Source: Eriocheir sinensis (lineage: Eukaryota; Arthropoda; Malacostraca; Decapoda; Varunidae). Taken from it: 64,000 nt of DNA. The position numbers and the translations under genes are program-made. Positions 55,296 to 64,000 of the stretch are shown in pieces. Location of the stretch: the NCBI RefSeq assembly GCF_024679095.1, contig NC_066518.1, positions 2,622,949 through 2,686,948 on the forward strand. The letters run 5' to 3'. A model generated the notes under the pieces. The model saw only the letters and a program-made list of their open reading frames with translations. It had not been told where the DNA came from and did no database searches. Each line of letters opens with the position of its first letter. Position 1 is the stretch's first letter.

Positions 55296-55325
55296 CCTAA
55301 CCTAACCTAACCTAACCTAACCTAA
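55296..55325. repeat. Interstitial telomeric repeat (CCTAA)6
   Basis: Six perfect CCTAA units, the complement of the arthropod telomere repeat TTAGG. It lies 160 bp before cadherin exon e. Confidence 0.93.
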
Positions 55326-55486
55326 CCCTGGTGATAGTTTAACATAGTCTTACACCCTGAACGTAAAGAAACACTCATGAGGACCCGATCAATCTCCTTT
55401 TTGGCCTTTAAAGATAGCTAATGCGAGAGGTGGAAGCGTCTAAGAATGACAACCTAAAAGTAACACAGGCGGCGGTACACACACAG

Positions 55487-55618
55487 GTCGTGGCCGAGGA
55501 CGGGGACAGCAGCGACACGGGCCGGCTTCTCTACTCCCTGTCCACCGACGACGAGCAGGCGCCCATCAACTCCACCTTCTCCATCAGCCGCTCGTCGGGA
55601 CACATCCACCTCCTCAGG
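55487..55618 (+). CDS. Cadherin gene exon e: body of the next cadherin repeat
   Basis: The acceptor is TACACACACAG, with a poor pyrimidine tract, and the donor AGG|GTAAGT; the exon is phase 0 at both ends, 44 residues. It starts VVAEDGDSSDTGRLLYSL, where AEDGD is the DxD calcium motif region, and continues with NSTFSISRSSGHIHLLR. Insect CadN has VTATDGD and FDINRTTGEIFVLK at the same places. N-S-T is a glycosylation site. The frame stays open for about 60 bp upstream, but the family alignment starts at the splice site. The weak acceptor may make it a regulated exon; that is inference. Confidence 0.9.
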
Positions 55619-57044
55619 GTAAGTAAACACCCCCTCCACACACCCCATGGTACACTGTCCTTACACTACCAAGGCCCCATACACCCACACCCAAACCTAT
55701 TCGCCACCATCACAAATTCACATCCAACTCAATCTTCCCAACATCTCTAACTGGATTTTGCTTTTGGTATCTGCATTAGCATCACACTACACCCTCCTCA
55801 CACTGCTTTTCACACCAACACTTTCCCCAACAAATTTACCATTCCCTCTTGTACAGAAACTAAACCTTCTTCGGCTGAACCAGACACATCCTTCCTACAC
55901 ATTAGCCTCCTCCCACTGCATGCCCTCTACATCAGCAACACATTTCCGCCGACTTAGCCACATTCACCAGCGTTTCTCTCGGCCCCACAACTTTATCCTC
56001 CATCAAGTATTCCAGCAGGGTAACCCATCTTCTCAGGGTACGTACACACAAGCCCTACAGAACACCTTGCTCATTATTCTCCTCGCACCATGACCACCAC
56101 GTCCTTGCCAACCTGCCAACCTATTCCCTTTCACCAACGTTCCTCTCGCCCTCTCAACTCATTATTTTCCATCAGACACTCCGCTGGGTACACAAAACAC
56201 ATCCAGCGTCACAGGATAAGTGTATTTACACCACTACACCCTCCGTCGTGTCCTTAACCTCACTTTATCCATTACTCTCCATAACATCTGATTTCCCTCG
56301 CCTCTGTCCGTCAGCATCTCAATAGCTCTTCATTTTCTTCTTCCTGTTGCTCTCTCTCCTCCAAGAGTCACCTGCCGTTGGAGCAATCTTGGTGCGAAAA
56401 CGATCAACTATAGAAATCGCACTGGACAGTCAATTCGTTGCAACAGGAGTGCGTTGAACATTTGCGTGCGTAAATGTAAGTGCCTCAATTTGTTCTGCAG
56501 TTCACTGAAATACCTGGAGAACATATTAAATCACTAAAGCAAACAGGCACAATACAACGGATGAACGACACAAGACAATAAAGATAAGGGCAGTTCATTA
56601 GTCCTCCTCCTCCTCCACCTCCTCCTTCTCGTAGTGTAAGTATAATGGCACTGGAAGTGCTGGACCTCGCCGTGTACTGCCTCCTGATCTTCGACGGATA
56701 TCTGCGCTAAGAACACACGGACGATAGAGATGCAGTGCAGCCACGCCCACGCCCGCGGCAGCAATACACACTCTTCACTCATTACCGGGCGGGCGGCGTG
56801 CCGCTTCCTTGGGCCTGTCTTTCTCCTGGCGGCTCACCACCTGCAGCCACACCCCGGACACCTTGCATTACATTACTTATCAACGGGGTGGCTCAAGGTG
56901 CTGTTTTTCTTACATTTCTCAAATACTCCATTACTCCTAGTCTCTCTCTCTCTCTCTCCCGGTTTTAGGAAGCGATAACACCAGTTAGCGTGATGTTAAT
57001 AAGGTTCTGGCGGTAAGGGAGCCGGACGGGACACGTAGCAGTGA
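55619..57044. other. Intron DNA, no exon recognised
   Basis: C/A-rich to about 56330 with a repeated CTTCTCAGGGTA/CACCTCCTCAGGGTAA phrase at 56028 and 55608, perhaps a decayed local duplication of the exon e donor region. Confidence 0.4.
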
Positions 57045-57285
57045 CTTTAAGTTGGATACATTCAGATTTGACAAGGACACTGACAAGAATTCTTTTACTA
57101 ATGGAATGGTGGATGAGTGAAACAGGCTTGGCAGTCATGTAGTAAGTGCCAGTACGATAGATACGCTGAAGAAAGGGGTTAGGAAATTTCATGAACAGTG
57201 AGGTTAGGTGGGGTTAGGTTTACAGGAGCTGCCTTGTATAGACCTACCGGCCTCATGCAGACTCCTTATGTTCTTATGTTCTTAA
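57045..57285 (+). mobile_element. LINE family 2, 3' end
   Basis: A decayed reverse-transcriptase C-terminus reads FTNGMVDE, one stop, then NRLGSHVVSASTIDTLKK, like the WN-LP..VV.A.S...FK signature of non-LTR elements. The tail CAGGAGCTGCCTTGTATAGA and CCGGCCTCATGCAGACTCCT ends in TTATGTTCTTATGTTCTT. Confidence 0.75.
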
Positions 57286-57650
57286 AAGACAAAGTAATAT
57301 GCTGGTTGCTCTCTCTCTCTCTCTCTCTCTCGCACCTTGCACGTGGTCACAGGCGCCGCGTCCCCAGTAATACTCCTTAATCTTCACTTTTCCTCCCGGC
57401 GAACCCTCTGTGGTCTTTTTTAAGTCTTCCCTCCGCCGGCCTGACAAGATTGGCCTAGATCCTCAAAACCTAACTTTTCACTAGCGCTGACGTTTTCCTT
57501 GTGGCGGACAGCCTTGCCAATCGAAGAGTTTTATTCCATCCCCCTCTGAGTTCGTTTTTTCACTTCAGTCAACACGTCAGAGGGTATTTAGAGGCCCCCA
57601 TTTTGACGTTTTTGCAGCGAAGTGTCGAACGTTAAGCTCCATCCCAATAT

Positions 57651-58200
57651 CATTTAGCGACGTCTCTCCCTAATGCCACCTTTTCTGGCAGTTTTTTCAT
57701 TAATCTGTAAAGGTTTCAGCTCCACCTAAATCTTCTTCATTTTACGCCAACGTCAACTTTACACACAAACTTAACACCGTAGTTGAATCATTTAGCGACG
57801 TTTCTCCCTAATGTCATCTTTTCTGGCAGTTCTTTCATTAATCTGTAAAGGTTTCAGCTCCACCTAAATCTTCTTCATTTTACGCCAACGTCAACTTTAC
57901 GCACAAATTTAACACTGTAGTTGGATCATTTAGCGACGTTTCTCCCTGATGTCACCTTTTTTTTTTTTTTACAGTTTTTTTTATTAAGTTGTAAAGGTTT
58001 CATCTCTTTCTATATCTTCGTCATTATACGCCAACGCCAACCTTCTACACCATCTTCACGGCAAACTTGGATCATTTAGCGACGTTTCTCCCCAATGTCA
58101 CCTTTAATTAATGGAACAGAGTTTTTATTTTTTATTTAAAGTCTTCATCTCCGTCTAAATCTTCTTCAGTTTACACCGACACCAACTTCCTGCGCCAACA
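57651..58200. repeat. 138-bp tandem satellite, four copies
   Basis: CATTTAGCGACGT starts at 57651, 57789, 57927 and 58073 (periods 138, 138 and 146). Each unit carries GTAAAGGTTTCA(G/T)CTC or a variant and a CGCCAACG block. The first two are nearly identical and later ones diverge. Confidence 0.95.
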
Positions 58201-58659
58201 CCACACCACCCTCGTCTGTACCGCCCCTCACTCGTCACCATCACCAACGCTTTGCAAGTCATCTTCATCAGGTTTCTATTTCGACACACAATAAGTCGGT
58301 CGCAACAAGTTTCACCCCTCATTTGGGCACCTTCGATCACCGTCCATTTGCACCAACCCTCTACAATCACATCTCCACTGACAATAACGCCGTCACCTAG
58401 GTTCAATTATCCCCTGTACTCTCTTCTACTTCCTTACTAAAGCGAGTCCTCTGCAATCAATTTTCACCAGGTTTCACTTCTGCTCAGTAACAGTCCACAA
58501 GGTTCCTGTTCCCACCCTCCACTTCCATCCTCCCCTTTCGCAATCAATTTACAACAGTTTCATTTTTAGATAACAGGAAGTTCCTACACAAGTCATCCTC
58601 ACCTGCTTCACTTTTCCCAAACACGGATGTATCGTTTTTAAGCCATCAGTCGAACCTTG

Positions 58660-58695
<36 letters not shown>

Positions 58696-59849
58696 ACATA
58701 GGGCTGCTTTCACAGTCGTCTGGTACACACCCTAAACAAAGCCCCTGCATTACCTTCGGCTCGATCCGCTCTCACAGTCGTTGTTTTCATGGTATCGGTG
58801 ACCCCCAACCTGGTAACGATCATGACAAGACGAAGGCGCGTGATTCGGTAGTATTGGTATGCCGGAGTGGCGGGAAATGTCAACATTGCACCAGCTGAGC
58901 GGAGGATTATGAATGGTAAATGTGAAAAATTAACGTTCAAAAAGTAAACGTGAAGAATATACATAAAGAATTACTGTGAAGAATAAATATGATGAAAAAA
59001 TGTTGAGTGTCTAGCTGGAATACACCGCTCAAATCTGCTGATAGCCTAATATTTCCTAGGCATAACAGGTGATACAGCGGTGATAAGTATCAAAGCTCTA
59101 TCATTTAGCAAATCTCAGAAAGACAGACTCTTCACCTTCATCTTTATTCATTTCCTTTGTTCTTCTCATTCATTCTTCACACTTATCAAGCAGACCTCAC
59201 ATTTATTCTTTATATAACAGGGCTGATTTCGTTGTACGTATGGCCTATGCATACACAGGCTATGTAGAATAAGACGAGTTTGACTAAGAAAGCATAACAG
59301 GTGAATAATGGTGACAAGTATCAAGGATCCCCCTTCTCCTTTGTTGTGCACTTTTGCAAATATCAATCAATCAATCAATCAAGATCCATCAATCAAAGAA
59401 ATTAAAGTTCCCAGCAGGGCGTTTGCTGGTCAGCAGGTGGAGTGAGTTCATGTCATTCAAATTCTTTTTTTTCTCATATTACCATTGAGGCCGTGTAACG
59501 TGTTGCTGTATTGCTTTATATTTTTTTTACATTTATTCAAAGAAATAATATAACTACTTGAGAGCAAGAATTTATGTTATTTACGAATTAATTGCATGGT
59601 AAGCTCCATTGTGGAGCCCCCCGGCTACCAGAGCTGTGTTACCAGAGGTTCCAATCTCTCGTACTGATTGACACGAACAGCGCCGCGAAACGACTGTGAA
59701 AGCGGATTTCTCGTTAGTGACGGCTATTACCACTCATTGGTAACGATTATCACAAGCGAGTTTAAGTGACCGTGAAATCGGCCCTTAGTCTTCAATTATC
59801 TTGCGGGAACTCTAATTTGGCCGGTCAACTAGCAACAACAAATCACGCA
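58201..59849. other. Intron DNA, no exon recognised
   Basis: (GT)n at 58663-58693 and five ATCA tetramers near 59362 are the only repeats noted. Confidence 0.5.
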
Positions 59850-60150
59850 CACGACTCTCTACTCAAGCTCATCCCTTTACTGTCCAAATCCCTTACGCAC
59901 GAGTTAACCAGCATCTTCACTCTTTCATCCCTTACGCAGGTAAACTCTGGAACAATCTTCCTTCATCTGTATTTCCTCCTGCCTACGACTTGAAATCTTT
60001 CAAGAGGAGGGTATCAGGACACCTCTCCTCCCGAAATTGACCTATCTTTCGGCCACTCCTCTGAACGCTTTATAGGAGCAGCGAGTAGCGGGCTTTTTTT
60101 CATTATTGTTTATTTTTCTTTGCCCTAGAGCTGTTTCCTCTGCTGTAAAA
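59850..60150 (+). mobile_element. LINE family 1, best-preserved 3' end
   Basis: One frame reads HPFTVQIPYARVNQHLHSF, then KLWNNLPSSVFPPAYDLK and SFKRRVSGHL before a stop: the C-terminal WNNLPSSV...FKRRV signature of non-LTR retrotransposon reverse transcriptases. The 3' UTR (CTTTCGGCCACTCC, GCAGCGAGTAGCGGGC) ends CTGTAAAAAAAA. 5'-truncated. Confidence 0.85.
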
Positions 60151-60489
60151 AAAATGATGAGTTCATCTATCTAAATTAAAATTTACAAAGTGAAACAAAA
60201 AGACGAGAAAATACATTGATAGAACAAAGTTTAAAAATAAATATCTAAAAACAAAACATGGAAATCAAAGAGAAACAGCTTTCCACAAATCATTTCAGCG
60301 TGAGTTAAAAACTAATGGGGAAAAAAGAAAGGTTTGTGCAGGTGTGATAAGACTTTTTTTACTTTTTTGCTCTCGATTTTTTTCTTGCACCACCCTCGAC
60401 CCGCCAACCCCCCACTGACACACACACACACACACACACACACCACCTGGCCGGGCTGGTCTCGACTGGATTAATCTATACGGGCCTAC

Positions 60490-61380
60490 AGACATACACA
60501 AAAAGGCACCCCATCATTCCCTACCCATATCACTCCTCTCTCACCCATTCCCTTCAAGGCTACACGTTCCTCTATCGCCTCTTTCCTTTTGATCATTCCA
60601 CTTTCCACTCCCCTGTCTATCTCCCTCATCCTTCATCCTTTACTTCTCAATGATACCTTTTTATCCCCTCTTTCTTTTATTGCCATTTAGTTCCCTCCTC
60701 ATTTTCCCCTAAGCACTTTTTATCCCTGCTCTACATCGCTACCTCCTGAAACCCTATCCTTCCTTCCTTCCCTCCCACTTCTTTCATCTCGCTTTTTCCC
60801 TCTCCCTTATCCTTCACTTTGTATCTTTCACCTCCCTCCCATTCATTACTCGTCTACTAGATTCTTGTTCTCCCATTTATCCTTCTTCCTCTCTCCAAAT
60901 CCACTCCTCTCTTACTCTTTAATCCTTCCTTTCTCCTGCCTGCTTAGCTTTTTCCCCATTCCCTTTTCTAAACTCTTTTCCCTTATCATTAATTCGTTCC
61001 ACTCCTCTCTCCCCCTTCCTCCTCAATCATCTCGTGTTCTCTCATCCTCCCCTCCCTACTTAGCTTCTTCGCCTTTCCTTTATCGATAATCTTCTTCTCC
61101 CTCCTTTCACTCTTCTCTCTCCCTTCCTCTTCAATCTTCTCCTGCTCTCCCTCCTCTCCACACGCAGCCCCCATTCTCCCTTCACTTTTTCACGACTCTC
61201 CTCCCTTTCATTTTTCTCTCACTCTACCTCCTCACTCTTCCACCCTTTCTTGTCCTCCCCCCTTTACTCCCATGTCCCCTTCCCCTTCCCCTCTATACCC
61301 GCCTCCCTCACCATTACTCTCTCACTCCTATCTCGCCCTTCCCCCTCAATCATCTGCCCTCCTCTACTCATCTCCACCCC
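60490..61380. other. Pyrimidine-rich intron end before exon f
   Basis: Nearly 0.9 kb of CTCC/TTCC-rich DNA runs into the acceptor. Its frames are artefacts. Confidence 0.8.
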
Positions 61381-61388
61381 ACACGCAG

Positions 61389-61566
61389 CCCCTGGATCGG
61401 GACGCGCCGCTGGGGAGGGCTCGGTGGCGGCTCTGGGTGGGCGCCACGGACGGCCTGCACAGCGCCCGAGCCCAGGTCCACGTCAACGTCAAGGACATCA
61501 ACGACAACGCGCCATTCTTTCCCCATGACGTGATCGAGGCCTCGGTGCTGGAAAACTCTGACGCAG
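61389..61566 (+). CDS. Cadherin gene exon f: PLDRD to DINDNAP linker
   Basis: The acceptor is CCACACGCAG after nearly 0.9 kb of pyrimidine-rich intron, and the donor G|GTGAGT. The exon starts in phase 0 and ends in phase 1, 59 residues plus one base. It reads PLDRDAPLGRARWRLWVGA, then ARAQVHVNVKDINDNAPFF and EASVLENSDAG. This holds the canonical LDRD and DINDNAP calcium motifs and the opening of a further repeat (VLEN). Insect CadN reads PLDRDQPNGRPQWRF and KDINDNAPIFPQ here, a close match. Confidence 0.95.
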
Positions 61567-61644
61567 GTGAGTGGTTTGGGGATGGAGGTGGGAAGGGGCC
61601 TGGAGGTCTGTTTGTGTGTGTTTGGGGGGGGGAGGGGGCGTGGA

Positions 61645-61645
61645 A

Positions 61646-61692
<47 letters not shown>
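61645..61692. repeat. (GT)n microsatellite after exon f
   Basis: About 22 units, preceded by a G-run cluster at 61622-61639. Confidence 0.95.
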
Positions 61693-61693
<1 letters not shown>

Positions 61694-61729
61694 TTCTAAT
61701 TTCTACTCTTAAACCATTCCTAACCTATA

Positions 61730-62240
61730 ACCCCCAATACCTGTCCTAGCCAACGAAAAAAAATTAACCTAATCTAACCTAATATAATCTAACGTAACCA
61801 CCTCCCCACTGAAGCAAAGCCCACCAAACCATAACCCACTAACCCAACCTAACCAATTCCCCACCGAACCAAAGTCCTCTAACCAAACAACCTTCCCACC
61901 AAAATAAAACCCAGTACCCTAACCTAAATATTTCCCCAAGCAACCAAAGCCTCCTAACCAAACAACCTTCCCACCAAACCACAAACCTACTAACCTAACC
62001 TCATATGACCTAACCTACTCTAACCAAACAACCTTCCCACCAAACCGACAACCTACTAACCTAACCTAACCTAGACAAAAAACCTTCCCACCTAACCAAA
62101 GTCCTCTAACCTTAAACCTTTCCCACCAAACCAAAAATAACTAACCTAACCTAACCTAACCAAACCAAACCTAACTTAACCTAACCTAACCTAACCTAAC
62201 CTAGCCTAACCTAACCTACCCTAACCTAACCTAACTTAAC
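61730..62240. repeat. Degenerate telomere-type (CCTAA)n array with longer units
   Basis: CCTAA/CTAAC words throughout, cleanest at 62140-62240. Between 61800 and 62130 they are built into about 55-bp units around AACCTTCCCACCAAAC-type phrases. Confidence 0.9.
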
Positions 62241-62271
62241 GTCTCCCCCTCCTCCCAATGACCCGGAGCAG

Positions 62272-62416
62272 GGACGGAGGTGGCACAGGTGGCTGCCACT
62301 GACCTGGACGACCCCGAGGAAGGTGCCAACGCCGCCGTCGTCTACTCAGTGGACAAAAACGTGATCGACGAACAGTCAGGGCGACCCATCTTCTCTATCG
62401 ACGGGGTCACGGGCAC
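62272..62416 (+). CDS. Cadherin gene exon g (last exon in window)
   Basis: The acceptor is GACCCGGAGCAG and the donor AC|GTAAGT. The exon enters with two bases of a Gly codon and ends in phase 2, 145 nt. It reads GTEVAQVAATDLDDPEEGAN, then AAVVYSVDKNVIDEQSGRP and IFSIDGVTGT. Insect CadN has AVDYDDPNEGSN and VYSIEKNVIEEETGSPIF in the same order, so this is the orthologous or paralogous repeat. The DxD motif (ATDLDD) is intact. A telomere-type CCTAA array ends about 30 bp upstream of the acceptor and leaves almost no pyrimidine tract. The next exon, expected to carry the following LDRE motif, is not in the remaining 1.6 kb. Confidence 0.94.
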
Positions 62417-63400
62417 GTAAGTCGACGGGCAGTGAGGATAGGGGGGCGGGGGAGGAAGAAGGGAGGGTGAGGGGGGGGAGAAGAAAGACAGAGGAGATTA
62501 GATGGGAAGAAGAAAAGTGGAAGGAGAGACATGACGGGAAGAAATGAAGGGAAGACATGAAGAGGGGAAGAAATGAAGAGGGGAAGATATAAAGAGGGGA
62601 AAATATGAAGGAGGGAGAAATGAGGAAGGGGAGAAATTAATAGGGGGAGAAATGAAGGGGAGAAGAAGAGATAAAGAGGATAAGAAAGAAGGAAAGAAAA
62701 AACACGGTAAGAAAGAAGGAGAGAAAAAAGATAGTTAGGAAGAAGAAAAGAGAAAAAAGATGGTTAGGAAGAAGGAAAGCGAAAAAAACGAGGGAAAGGA
62801 AGACGGAAAGGAAAAAAAAAAAAGGTAAGAAAGAAAGGGAGAAAAAGGATGGTTAGCAAGTAGGAAAGAAAAAAAGAGGGTAAGGAAAAGAAAGCGAGAG
62901 TGAGTAAAAAGGAGAAAAGGATTGATTCGATAGTGAAAAGAGAAGGAAGAGAGAGGAAGATGGAGAGAAAAAGGATGTAAGAGTGATGTTGGTAGGAGAG
63001 GTAGGTGTAACTATTGAAGAAGTGAGGAAGAGAAGTGAGAGGAGAAAATTAATAGGAGAAATAATAGGAGTTAATGAGGAACGCAAGGAAAAAAGATAGA
63101 ATGGACAGAAGAGAAAGGAAACAGGAGATAAGTTAAGATTGAGTGGCTGCTATGTCCTTGTTATTATTTTCTCCCTGACTTCCTTGTGCAAGAGTGGAAG
63201 GAGGGAGAGTAGGAGGAAAAGGAGAGGAGCGGAGGGAGATAGGAGGGAAGATATAACGAAGGGAAGGGTAGGAGTGAGGTGGGCGGAGGGCAAGGAGGAA
63301 GAAAGGGAGAGAAACGGAGGGAGATAGGAGGGAAGGCATGATGAAGGGGGGGTAGGGATGAGGATGAGAGTGAGGGAGAAGAAAATGACCGGTATCGTTG
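62417..63400. repeat. Purine-rich tract with short tandem units
   Basis: GAAGAGGGGAAGAAAT-type units of about 20 bp (62540-62660), GGTAAGAAAGAAGG-type units of about 35 bp (62690-62880), and an 85-bp pair starting CGGAGGGAGATAGGAGGG at 63230 and 63315. Confidence 0.8.
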
Positions 63401-64000
63401 CATGTTTTTTTCCTGTCCCTTTTTATCTGGAGCACAAAGGAAACAGACCGAGGCAAGGTTGAGAACAAAGATCTGGGCGGAAGAAACTCGTAACTCCGCT
63501 AAGAAAAAACGGAAAATTAAATATAGACGTCACCAAAAAAAATAGTTTAAAGTATTTTTTGTATTTTTATTTGAAGTTGAACCATCTTACGTGGACCGGA
63601 CCGCGTGATTTGCATATACTGCCAAAATAAAGTAACCTATTTTTAGCACTGCTCATGTCTTTCAAAACTATATTCTTTTATGTTTGTGGAAGTGGGTTTT
63701 CTTTTTGCGTGTGTGCTTTTTGTTTCCTGCCTCCTTTGTTGTTATTTAAGTTACAAATTTTAGGGGGAGGGATAATATTACATGAACCACACGACTCAAA
63801 AATTACGATGCCCTCCCACCCCCCAAAAAAAAGGTTCCTCAATTAAAGCTATCATTTTGGAGTTACAAGATGACCCGTATGACTGCCATAAAAAAAAACA
63901 GTAACATCGTCGCAAACTGAGAATGCATGGAAATATACGAGTAATGCAGGGACGTTACGACGAGTTAATTAAAAGTATTATCTAACATTTTGTCCTCCCG
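63401..64000. other. No feature recognised
   Basis: AT-rich unique sequence. No further cadherin exon is visible. Confidence 0.55.

Noticed and set aside
55421..55486. Extension of exon e to an upstream ATG
   Set aside because: The family alignment begins exactly at the AG at 55486, and phase 0 joins exon d without a gap.
62417..64000. Next cadherin exon with the LDRE motif
   Set aside because: I searched for a phase 2 acceptor followed by a LDRE or DINDN coding pattern and found none; the stretch is purine-rich then AT-rich.

Overview
This is a eukaryotic, repeat-laden window. The best guess is a decapod crustacean, probably a crab or shrimp. The evidence is one arthropod neural-cadherin (CadN)-type gene in seven recognisable exons, CCTAA/TTAGG arthropod telomere-type repeats, tRNA-derived SINEs, non-LTR retrotransposon tails, a TTAA-flanked piggyBac-type MITE, and a very high density of long (AC)n, (AG)n and trinucleotide arrays. 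There is no operon structure, no prokaryotic gene and no CRISPR array. Almost every long open frame here is a translation of a microsatellite or of a purine/pyrimidine-rich tract.

Layout. 1-38.9 kb holds no gene I can recognise. It contains purine-rich tracts, dinucleotide arrays, an internal segment duplication with conserved CCAAT and CRE-like sites (3.5-6.0 kb), a piggyBac-like MITE (12.43-12.65 kb), several minisatellites (10.8, 18.6, 27.4, 28.2-29.2 kb), retrotransposon and SINE fragments, and strong G-quadruplex candidates (10.6 and 19.85 kb). 38.99-62.42 kb is the plus-strand cadherin gene, partial at both ends. Exons lie at 38992-39111, 49548-49667, 51208-51326, 51771-51935, 55487-55618, 61389-61566 and 62272-62416. 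All junctions have GT donors and AG acceptors and all reading phases agree, giving about 326 residues of extracellular cadherin repeats. The order of motifs matches the late ectodomain of insect CadN. Introns carry a tRNA-Glu-like SINE, a long near-palindrome, a four-copy 138-bp satellite, a LINE tail and two blocks of telomere-type repeat. 62.4-63.4 kb is purine-rich, and the last 0.6 kb holds nothing recognisable; the next cadherin exon must lie beyond the window.

How it fits together. The one gene encodes part of a classical-type adhesion receptor. Relative to insect CadN, several calcium-ligand motifs are altered, which suggests a divergent paralogue. Some exons are closely bracketed by complementary simple repeats (AC upstream and GT downstream, or purine against pyrimidine tracts), which is a testable route to exon skipping or circular RNA. 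I did not find an undescribed multi-gene system. The more interesting signals are the cadherin divergence, the repeats flanking its exons, the interstitial telomeric arrays, and the duplicated promoter-like block.
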